Shown here: positions 50,356 through 60,463 of the stretch, piece after piece
Layout: every line of letters begins with the position of its first letter
Position numbering within the stretch: the first letter of the stretch is position 1
Source of the DNA: Zychaea mexicana
Lineage: Eukaryota > Mucoromycota > Mucoromycetes > Mucorales > Lichtheimiaceae
Direction of reading: 5' to 3'
NCBI RefSeq assembly: GCF_025766255.1
Contig: NW_026516713.1
Location: forward strand, 62,001 to 126,000
DNA length: 64,000 bases
Made by a program: the position numbers and the translations under genes
Notes under the pieces: generated by a model
Database searches by the model: none
Told to the model about the DNA's origin: nothing
The model's input: only the letters and a program-made list of their open reading frames with translations

Positions 50356-50550
50356 GCTGATGATGATGATATTGATGATGATGATGGCTTCCAATAGGTT
50401 CAATCAACTACACCTGAATCCAAGCATGATCAAGATCAACCGCGGTTGCTACGCCAACGTCGCAGCAATTCATACACTGCTTCTGCGAGTCGTCAACAGC
50501 CATCGCGCATCGCCAAAACCGCCGCAGTGCAGGCCGTCAACGGCACGGGT

Positions 50551-50593
<43 letters not shown>

Positions 50594-53500
50594 ATAACAA
50601 TAACAACAATAGCAAGATTAACATGGCAGCAGTAGCAGCAGCGAAACCTACACGCAAACGACGAGCACCGGCTTCGTCATCATCATCACCATCATTCAAA
50701 GAAGGATCGAATGGATTGTCTGTATCAATAAAGAGACGTAACAACAACAATCATACCGCTGCCCATCGTATGTTTTTTCCATGCTCTTTTCAAAGATCAA
50801 AGACCACTGCCACCCATAGCTCAAACTAACTTTGTGCTTTATCTACCGGTTTGTTAACTGGCTATTGTTGGAATCAGCAGCAGCAGCCAAGCATTCGACG
50901 ATTACACAGGAAACCAAGCCATATCGGGCGGGAGATCAAGTCGAAGCACTCAAATGGGTTGACGATGAGACTCGAGAATGGTACTGCGCCCGTGTTGTGA
51001 CCAACGTGAACGAACGGGGATCAGTGAGAAGGATAAGTAACAGCAGCAGCAAAAGAAGAGCGATTGATGACGGTACTACTACTGATGATGATGGTGATGG
51101 TGACTACGTCCGCGACCACAAGGACAACAATAAGAAAAACGGCGACGCTGCGCATTATGCAGATAAATCGGTCTTATTAGTACATTACGAAGGATGGACA
51201 GCAGACCATGCTGACTGGGTAGGCGCTTCGTCTATCCGTCGGATACCAGAGGATCATGGGGCGCGGAAGCGGTTACGGTATGGACCTCAAGGCAAGGAAA
51301 GTGAGACTTCGTGGGCGGATTATCGGACTTTCTATTATTCGCAAGAAGCTATGTCGTTGGTGAGGCACCATACCGGCCTTGTCCAGGACCAACGGATGGG
51401 CTGGCACGACTGCCCTTGTCATTCGCAAGAACACATTCATCCTGAGCGGCCAGATCGCATCAATGCTATTCTGAAAGCGCTACATAATGCTAGGTAGGTT
51501 GCGGCATATCTTTGTGTGTAGAGTGGGTTGTGCGTGTGTGTGCATGTATTATTGGAAGATACATCTATTTGTGTACGTTCGTTCGTGTGTAAAAAGAATC
51601 TTGTATCCAACTGAACTGAATCGAACTGAGACACACACGCACTCATACCCCTCTCCTTCCATACCTTACATACGACATCCACTTACTCACTCACCCCCTT
51701 TCTCCCTCCCACTTGTACCGTACCATTTGTATTATTACCACCAATTCTCTACTTTACTTTGCTGTATTGGCAAAAACAGGCTTCTGCGATACTTTGGTCG
51801 TATGCGTGCGCGAGAAGCTACGATCGAAGAATTGTTAAAGGTGCACAGTCTATTGCACGTAGGCAGTTATTGCCCGGTGGACACGGTGGAAAGCGTAGCC
51901 GATAATCTCATGACTGAGTCAAACCCTCGTGCGACCACCATTACTTCCATTCGCGACCTGTTGAACCAGCCAACTTCGGAAACTCCATCACCGTTATGCT
52001 CACCGCCGCCACCAACAACAACATCATCAATAGCTACGGCAGCACTATCGTCATCGTCTTCAACACTAGCAACAGCAGAAACAACGGCATTACCGTCAGC
52101 TGAAAAGACAACCGATCCAGCCCCGGCACGGGCTCAAGGTGTAGAAGGTGGCAAAGTGGTCAAGGCAGATAAGAATCAAATCAGGAAGCAGCGCCGTCGA
52201 TTCTCCAGTGCAGCTGCATCTCAGGCTGCATTGAATGGTACAGCCACCTTGGTAAACCCTCCACAACTTGTCTACGAAATGATTTGTGGCGAATTGGCAA
52301 TAGGTATGCGGTATCCGACATAGTATGGCTTGGATCGAATTAGGTTATTGACACACATACCCGTGCTGTATAAAAAGCCGTAGATACCCCATTCCATCCA
52401 CTTTACACAAGCATTTCGGCACGCGTTGCAGCTGGTTCATTGATGGAATTGACGGATCAGGTGGTAGAAGGCTCATTGCATAACGGATTTGCCCTTATCC
52501 GACCTCCTGGTAGGTTGTTGCTGTTGGTAGTTTGATTGGTTTTGCTAAGAGGAGAAAAGTGCTTCCTCCTTTTTCTGGAACTCATAGTAAATTGTTCTGA
52601 GAAATAGGACACCATGCCGAGAATGATCGCGCCATGGGATTCTGCTTTTTTAACAATGTTGCAGTGGCGGTGGCGTCAACCCTGGAAAAGCACTCAGACG
52701 TAATTAAGAAGGTTCTTATTATTGATTGGTACGTGTCTGTCTATCTGTGTGAGGTAGCACCCTCCTTCTCCACAAGGTTACATAGCAAGAAATTTGAGCT
52801 CACTATTCTTATTACTCTTATTACTATCTTCGTGCGACGATGGCAACAACAGGGATATACAGTAAGCTGACAGCAAAGGACCCCTTTCTAATTGATCATC
52901 AAAGCGACAAGTGTATGAGTTCGTATATATCTAACTGATCTTTCTTTCTATGCAGTCATGGCAATGGAACGGAAAAGATCTTTTACAAAGATCCCAATGT
53001 GCTGTACATATCATTACACCGGTGGGAACATGGTAGCTTTTATCCACGCAGTGGCGCACCCGATCAATGTGGCGAGGATGCTGGTGAAGGCCGTAACGTG
53101 AACATTGCATTCAACACGTCTACGGAGAAACCAAGTACGTGCTATTTTTTTTGTTTACTACTCTCTTTGGTTCACTCCACCTCTATTTCTTGCATAAGAC
53201 ACACAGCATACATCCCCGCTTAGTAACTGATGGATAACTTTACAGGACCTATGGGTGATACTGAGTTTCTTGCGGCGTTTTATCATATCGTACTACCTAT
53301 TGCACGTCAATTCGCTCCCGACATGGTAAAATAAACTAATACACATTCCTCATGGTTATACTCCTTTCTTCAACTGCTAACCAATACTGTTTACTTGTCA
53401 TCATGCTTGTTGTTAACTGACGAAAAATGTGTCTTGATAGATATTTGTTTCGGCGGGCTTTGATGCGGCTGAGGGGCATCCAGACAATGTAACGTTTTAC

Positions 53501-54089
53501 ATACTAAATTCATTTCCTCTTATGTTGCCATGTATATACTAACAACAGCCTTTCTGATGTGCATTATAGATTGGTGGCTATCAAGTGACGCCTCGAGGAT
53601 TTGCAATGCTTACTAAACTGACCAAGGATTTGGCTGAAGAAATATGTGGCGGTCGACTTGTCCTTAGTCTTGAAGGTAAAACAAGTTTCCCTCAGATGGA
53701 CAAAACATTGAAAACGAGAATAAGCTTATCTCATTCCATCATCTTATGTGTTACTCTTTTTGGGGGAAAAAGGAGGTTACGAACTCGAGCCACTTGCCAA
53801 TAGTGCTGCTGCTAGCGTTGCACAACTGTTACCAGCCGAGCTTGTTCCGGACGTTCAACTCAAATACGAAGGATCTATACGAAGCGTAAAGCCGAATCAT
53901 GGCGCCGTCCAGTCACTTCGCACGGTTGCTGAGATCCAACGCAAATACTGGAAACTTTCGGACGAATTTACGGATGATCCCACGTTTCGTTTTATGTTGC
54001 CAGCGGAATGGCGTGCCAAGGATAGCATTTCGATCAGACCAAAACGGACAGTCAAACCGATCAAAACTACAGCTGTCGAAGGATACTAG
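50227..54089 (+). CDS. Class II histone deacetylase with N-terminal Tudor/chromo-barrel-like region
   Basis: About twelve exons, roughly 830 residues. The likely first exon is only the ATG (50227-50229); intron 50230-50397 joins it to [15 protein letters not shown] low-complexity stretch with poly-Ser from an AGC repeat follows. Next is [21 protein letters not shown] and [19 protein letters not shown], a Tudor/chromo-barrel-like pattern interrupted by a Ser/Asp/Lys-rich insert. The deacetylase domain begins [16 protein letters not shown] and shows RPPGHHAEN (active-site His pair), [36 protein letters not shown] and [11 protein letters not shown]. The zinc-ligand motif WDIHHGNGTE is only restored by a 9-nt micro-exon at 52853-52861. 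A Ser/Pro/Thr-rich insert lies inside the domain. Class II (Hda1-type) by these motifs; Hda1 works in nuclear repressor complexes. The 5' end is the least certain part. Confidence 0.87.
50318..50356. repeat. (GTT)n microsatellite in HDAC intron 1
   Basis: Thirteen GTT/TTG units followed by a GAT/ATG-rich run, within the predicted first intron (50230-50397). In one frame it gives a meaningless poly-Leu/poly-Met reading. Confidence 0.9.
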
Positions 54090-55787
54090 AGCAACAAATA
54101 GTAAAATACATCACCGATTGTTTTACTACTGTTATTAACCCCCCACTATCGACCTTTTACTGCAATTATTTTTTTTTCCTTCGTCATTTACTATGTGTAT
54201 GCTTTTAAACCCCTTCCTCGTACACGATCAACGTCATCCATCATCCATTGTTCAAGACGCCTTTTCATAGCACAGTACATCACGTCCTTTTCTGTCTCAA
54301 GAAAAGAGCATTACAACATCAACCCCAGGAAAAGTTATATGGCTATATCCTCCTTTCTGCTACATCATATCATATATTTTCTTTCATTTCATCAGCCAAT
54401 TGCACTTCTCTTTCATAATCTTCTCTTCAACATCCCTACAATCACTGTAGCACTGTCTATACTGTTCCCTTTCTCTTTCCTTACACCTTCAACGCCAACG
54501 ATTAACAGCTCCATCAAGTCCCATCACCTTTTCATTACCTTTTTCCTTCTTCATGAGATAATCACTTACACTATAAAAATATTAATAATCATTGTTTACA
54601 TTAAGAAAATCATATATGCATCGACGTTAAAGAGTGATGGCGCTCTTCAAGCATTTATTTATAAAAAAGAGAAACTGAGCGCCAATTGCCCTTTTTGATA
54701 CTATCGCCTTCTGAAATCACTTGGGCCGTCTGTCTGTCTGTCACGCTTTTCGTTGTCATGGCAACTTGCTAATAATACACAGCTTCAACATCGCACTGTT
54801 CCTCTTTGTAATTGCAATAACATTTACAATAAAGAATATAGAGTATAATTCTACTGATACAGCTTTAATATCGAATATTGGCTGTGGGTGACATTAATTT
54901 GGTGCTGGATAAGAAAGCAAAACTCTGATTCATCATTGTATTCAAAAATACTGATCCAGTCTCGAACGCTTTAAATCTTGGTTCCAGTGGTGAAACCACC
55001 CCCCCCCTGGGAAACATCCAAATGGTTGAATGACCCCGAGCTCAGCGTAGGAGCTCTTCAAGCCGAGCGAAGTGAGGCAGGTGGACGTTGATAAAAAAGA
55101 CAATGATACTATGTCTTTACACACAACGGAGCATCAAGTATAGAAAACGTTGCGAAGCACGCCGCAGGCTCATTTTCGCTTTTTCGCTACCACAGAAAAT
55201 CACTGCGTATACAAACCAGTATCACTTCAGCAATGTGTCATTCTGATAGCATTACTGTATGCATATCAGTATCTTCCTATTTCATCCACAATAAACATGA
55301 AATCAAATACGTGATCGATAACTTCTAAGCAGGCATCAATGGCTCTATGTAAACTCAATAGCAGCAGTAAAGACAACAACTGACAGAATAAAATACCGAT
55401 ATGTCCACCTTCTTCTACAGCATTTCCTGCTGTCTTTACCTTCTGGAGTGTATAGCAGCTACTATTTCCATCATTCTATACTCCTTTTTAATTCGCGTTT
55501 TTCCTTGCAAGTACTGATATATTCACATCAAAATTTGTTGGGGCACATTTTGCTGCATAAAAAAAGTGGACCAATCAGAATCCAACTATATGGCGTGAAC
55601 AGCTTCCCAACCGTGTCAAAATGCTCAAAACGCGTCGCCTTTTGCCAACATTCCAAATTCGCCTTTCTGACCTACCCTTTTCCTAAAACCTTCACTTTCA
55701 TGGCACTCTTACTTATCATCACTGTACCCATCGCTAAATTGCACCACCCCGATCGTTCTCCGTTCTAGTTGAACATTAAAGTGCTAT
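54090..55787. other. Intergenic; upstream region of the Fanzor locus
   Basis: 1.7 kb with the HDAC 3' UTR (pyrimidine-rich to about 54550) and no supported gene. A C9 run is at about 54999-55007, and a GC-rich block (GAGCTCAGCGTAGGAGCTC, then GCCGAGCGAAGTGAGGC) is at 55025-55080. A CCAAT element (CCAATCAG) is at about 55570, some 215 bp before the next ATG. I could not find a terminal inverted repeat matching the right flank. Confidence 0.45.
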
Positions 55788-56586
55788 ATGATGAAAACCG
55801 CAAGTTACACTAACAAGATAAACTTTTACACCGACGAAGAACTGCGGCTTGAGGCCATTACTTTGACAGAGACAAGATTGGACGCCGCGTACAAGCAATT
55901 GAATATCCACGTTCCGGGAGCTGAAAATCTCATCAAGATCACGAAACAACTCAAACACCAAGGTCTGCAAGCATCCGAAAAGTCAAGTCTCAACAAAATA
56001 CTCAATGGCGGCAATGACCATGATATCAACGTGTACCTGCGCACACAAAGCAACGAAGGGATCATATTAAAAGGACTGCTACTTTTAGTAGCTTTGGCGC
56101 ATTTATTCAACCTTCGTGTGTATTATTTTTCGACCAGGAAGCATGCACGGATCATTAATCCTTCAGGCAAGAAGTTAGTGGCGGTACTACACCATGTCGA
56201 CTCGTACTTATGCACTTCTACACAATGGTTCAGCTTAGAAGACACTCCTGACCACAAAGTGAGCTTAGGAAAAGAAGGGCTATATGTCATAATGTGGTAT
56301 TTTTTTGGAAGAGTATGCCATCTAAACGGTGATTTCTATTTCACAGGTACCCAAAGAAAAACAAAACAAGCAAAAACCATCTGCACCATCAGCAAAGTCG
56401 GCCGCAACGTTAAAAATAAAGGGTGATGAAGAGGAGTCTTCATCTCTGGTGCGCACGGGTGTCAGCAAGGAAGAAATCATGACGACGTTCAAGACGGGAA
56501 TCCAGAAATATGTTCGGCAACTCATCGACTCGGCCCTCACAAATGCAGTCAACGCGGAAGATGCCCTGACCGCTTTAAATCAATAA
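55788..56586 (+). CDS. ORF upstream of, and in frame with, the Fanzor gene; unrecognised
   Basis: Two exons (55788-56258 and 56347-56586) join at DHK|VPKEKQNKQK. Start MMKTASYTNKINFYTDEELR. The first part is a soluble domain with a hydrophobic core (EGIILKGLLLLVALAHLFNL then RVYYFSTRKHARIINP); this might be a remote OTU-peptidase-like fold, but no catalytic set can be shown. The second part is Lys/Ala-rich, then helical (TTFKTGIQKYVRQLIDSAL, EDALTALNQ). The frame ends at TAA 56584-56586 but is open again immediately after it in the same frame through 56635 and on, with only 48 bp to the next ATG. So this is either the N-terminal section of one long Fanzor protein interrupted by CAA-to-TAA, or a separate upstream cistron. 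I prefer the first reading. Confidence 0.5.
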
Positions 56587-56634
56587 CAACGTGATCATGC
56601 TAAGCGAAAATCATTACCACGCGTCTATGACACA

Positions 56635-59600
56635 ATGCAACAAGAAATTATCCGTAGCCATCCCGGTTTAGAAATCTCCTCACCCTCCTGGTTTGGTGAC
56701 CGTATAAAACAGTACAGGACTTTCGACCGATTTGGATATTTCAAAGAAGAGGGGGACGCCCTCATTGAAGAGACCAGATCGTTCGTACAAATTTGCAACT
56801 GGGAGCAGGTTCTCGGTCATTGCGAGGATGTTTACAAAGATGATGTTGATGATGGAAACGACGACAAAGAAGAAGATAAAGCGTCGAAATCGTACGAGAC
56901 CATAACCTTTTCGCTAAGGAGTCTGCTGCGGACCGAAATTAAATACGATGATTTTCTGAAAGATATAAAAGACGAACAGCAACGCGTCGGTCGGTGCATT
57001 TCGGAGCTTAGCAAGGCAGGTGCCATATTGACCGATACTATTGTTACAGGGCGCGCTGCTCGACTATGCGGAATCAATAATCAGCAGCAAAATCTCGATC
57101 TGCGCAAATTGGCACCAGACTTTCAATTTCCACCAGATGCAGCCACCGTCATAACTATTGCTCCAATTCCTGAGGATCAAGAAAGGCTCGACACAGAAAG
57201 AGTCTATAAAAGGGAACATTTTTCAAATCTTCTATCGGGTAAGCTCATAGCTACGTGCTTTTTGTGTGCTGGTGAATATTTGGTTCTCACTTAAAGTTGA
57301 CGATTAATGATTTTTCTAAAGGCTGTGTCGGCTCTAGTACAAGCTCTACTCGAGAATCATCCGTTTACTGCGAGATCCGAAAAGAAATCAATGACACTGG
57401 GCTCGTGTCAAAACAAGATGATTTCGTGTTCAAAGGTGCAATGAACGACGCGTTAACAGAATTCTCGACGGCGTGTGATAACCTGTGGACCAGGAAGCGA
57501 CACAATCGCGATCTTCGCGTTTTGGTGACTGCTTTATTAAGGCTGAATCTTGCGCCGGAACGGGTACACAAATACACTGAGACACGAAAGAAGCATCAGA
57601 AAGACAAGGCCAAGGATAAGGAAGAAAAGAGCAACGAAGAAAGCATGCCCCTGGACAAAAGAAATTTCGTCAAGACACTAAATCATCACATGAATCAACT
57701 GGCTTGGGCAATGTGCCGCGATAGGCCTGAAGAAGCCACCAATAAGCTGTTCCACAAAGTGCAGGAGTGGCAAGGAAAGGTAATGATACGTCGTCTTCTG
57801 TTTACCATTGATTATCATTGTGTGGATAGATCTACTTTTACTAACTTTATTTAAAAACTATATGAAGCTCGGTAAGCCCCAGTCGAAACCTGCTGTGTCT
57901 GACAAGGCCCCCTCCGAATCCAATACCTCCACCGATGCCAATACCACGCCCGAAACCAATAGTGCCAAACCGAAGAGACAAGCACGTTTAGTTCAAAGAG
58001 AGCTAGCTATGTATGATCCGCTCAATGTTACAGACGACGATAACGAAGAGGAAGAAGAACAAGAAGGAGACGAGGAACAAGAGGGAAGCCCAGGCGTAAC
58101 CGAGCGTGAACCTTCCAATCGACGTATACGTGCACTGACGTCCATTATCAAAAAGATCTTTGATACAACCAAAAAACAAGCATCGACAAAGATCATTAAA
58201 GAGACGGCATTCAAGGGAACTGTCCTCACTGACAAGCAATGCAGCGCTGCCGCAAAGATTGCAAACGCTTTGCGCCCATACTACTGCCCTGAAGATCAAG
58301 ATGATGAACAAGGTCCAGCTCCTGTGACAGTGCACCAGGCTGCTCCTTTGGCATACATTACGAACGCTATCGTTGATATAATTGTTCCTCAACAGCATGT
58401 ACTTGCCGTGGCACCCGAAGTCCACCCAAATGACCACGCTATCCATCTATCAGCCAGTGCTTTGTATACGCTTGTCTCGGAAAAGTACGAGATGCCATGC
58501 CGCGCAACTGGAAAGACTGTCACCAGCAAGCGTCAAGCTGGAATTGGTGAAGCTCGCCGCGATGTGATTGGAGCGTTTTTCTCTCTTTCAAAAATATACA
58601 AAGCACTGCAGACAAGGGACCTGGTCTTCGCTTATCGTCTGACGTTCGTGAACCGTCATACAGTCCGCGTACTAGGTGTATCTGGACATGAAGGAAGTGA
58701 CAGTGACCATGCCCACGATACCGAGAAAGCGCCCCAAGGAGGTCCCAGTAATAAAATGGACATGGATCTGATAGAAGGGAGCGAGAATGAGAGTAAACCT
58801 GGCAGTGTGCTCAGTGATATTTTCGTCGATGACAAGGCTACTGGCAAAGGCAAGCAACCTATGGCACCTACAAAGACAAAGGGAAAAGGCAAACAGGCGA
58901 TGGCACGTACGAACCCAAAGGGAAAAGGCAAAGCAGGGACGGGAAAGTCACGCAAGGCCCACAACAAAAGCAGACGGAAAAAGCGCAAAGCTAAGTCGTC
59001 GCCATCGGACCGTCCCTCGAAAAAAAGAAACAAGAACAAGGACAGTTCGCCAACGAAGAAGGACACGGACGTAGATGATGAGAAAGAAGGTATCAAAGCA
59101 CAACGTATCAAGGAGTTTGAAACATGCGCAAGGCGGCTTGCTGCTGAAGTGGCAAAACTGCAGAAGCAAGGAAATGCCGTTGAGAACGAACGTGCTGATT
59201 TGGCAAACGCTTTTCGTCGCGAGTGGAAGATGACCAAATTGCGGAACCGTGAAAAGTATGGTGAGCTGCAGATGGTACGCAAGCAAGCAAATTCTGTTAT
59301 TGCTCAGGTCGCTCAGAAACAAAGGCAATTGGCCGACATCCGATCGCAGCTGTATTTGATGCAACAGAAACCCAAGGCAGAACCAGCTGCACTCGATAAG
59401 GAACAGGTATGTATAACCAAACTCAAAGACGTGGTACACTTGATGCAATACTTACATTGTTTGTATATCACAGCAACTACTACAAGAAAAAATTGTTGAG
59501 AGCCTTGCTACAAACAAGAACGTTGGTGTTATCGGCGTGGACCCAGGGCTTGTAGTATCAGCAACTTCTATCACCACTACTGCCAAAGATCTGTACCAAA

Positions 59601-60336
59601 CAATTGTTCCGTACACCCGTCCCCAGCCATCATCATCGCCATCTTCCTCTTCAGCACCTGAAACAGCACCAGTACAGCCATCAGATCTGCCGTCTGTGGC
59701 GCGCCCGCTACCTCCAGCACAGACTTATACAACCAGAAAGAAAACAGCAGCTACGCTGGAAGCAGCTCACCAAGCCAGGCGGGAACAGTACAAGAAGAAA
59801 CATGGCTACAATACTGGTGATCAAGACAGACGACAAAAAGAAGCTCGCACTAGGGACATCCGACACGACGTCTTTCATCGGAAACTTGCGTCATCGTGGA
59901 GGGTACGTGGATCCGCATCCACCTTGACGTTTTTTGGCGCATATAAATCAACAAACTCGAGGATAAAAGACCACTGTCGTGGTGCGAACGCCACCTTACA
60001 ACAACATTTAGGTTCCCCCGATCGTGACCATGTAACTGTTACCAACGAGCACCGATCCAGCAAGACTTGCCCATTTTGCCACTCTCCGACAAAACTGCAC
60101 CAATACCGGCGCGAAGGCAAATTGGTCAAGGTCAACGGTGCACTGCGGTGCACCAATCCAGCATGCCCAACAAGAGTCGCAACACTCACAACAGGGACCA
60201 AGTCGGATCCGTCAATATCGCATCGATTGGATTTTCCAAAGCCATATCTGCCACCAACACCCCTATCCCACCTTTCTCTAGAATGCCATTCCTTTCTTAT
60301 ACCATTTCTCCCTACATGGAGCAACTGCTGACGTGA
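56635..60336 (+). CDS. Fanzor-type (eukaryotic TnpB-like) RNA-guided nuclease, probably frameshifted
   Basis: Exons 56635-57238, 57322-57779, 57868-59406 and 59474-60336 join in frame at clean GT-AG introns. The large N-terminal part is helical, Lys/Glu-rich, with a nuclear-localisation-type tract (KGKGKQ repeats and SRRKKRKAKS, about 58840-59050) and a coiled coil (AAEVAKLQKQGNAVENERAD). The C-terminal RuvC part shows GVIGVDPGL (RuvC-I Asp, codon 59540-59542), a Pro/Ser-rich insert, NEHRSSKTCPFC (Glu codon 60047-60049 and first zinc-finger Cys pair) and CTNPAC (second pair, 24 residues later). The third catalytic motif NRDQVGSVNIASIGF is present (Asp codon 60196-60198) but in the -1 frame; the switch lies near the CCC at 60166-60168. 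TnpB/Fanzor proteins cut DNA guided by an RNA from their own 3' end. The frameshift, and a TAA at 56584, suggest decay or an assembly error. Confidence 0.82.
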
Positions 60337-60395
60337 CACCTGACCAGGTTCTTCATGTCTACCACGCGATGTCGGATAGAAAATAGTACCTTCGT

Positions 60396-60463
60396 GGAAC
60401 GCCTGTATTTTTTGATACTGTAAGTAATGTACTAAAACTACAATTTTCTAAGATAGGCGTTCC
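60396..60463 (+). ncRNA. Candidate 3' stem-loop of the Fanzor guide RNA (fRNA/omega RNA)
   Basis: GGAACGCCT at 60396-60404 pairs perfectly with AGGCGTTCC at 60455-60463, extended inward by a G-U and a T-A pair, with a loop of about 46 bases. It starts 60 bp after the Fanzor stop. In TnpB and Fanzor systems the guide RNA is transcribed from the 3' end of the gene and into the element's right end, so position and structure fit. Whether it is transcribed, and where the guide begins, cannot be seen. Confidence 0.35.

Noticed and set aside
50318..50635. Poly-Leu/poly-Met protein
   Set aside because: A reading of the GTT and GAT microsatellite inside HDAC intron 1.
50493..50750. Poly-Leu minus-strand frame
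   Set aside because: Shadow of the AGC repeat encoding poly-Ser in the HDAC.
60160..60175. Programmed -1 ribosomal frameshift in the Fanzor
   Set aside because: The bases at the switch (GCCCAACA) do not form an X XXY YYZ slippery site in the zero frame; a lost base is simpler.
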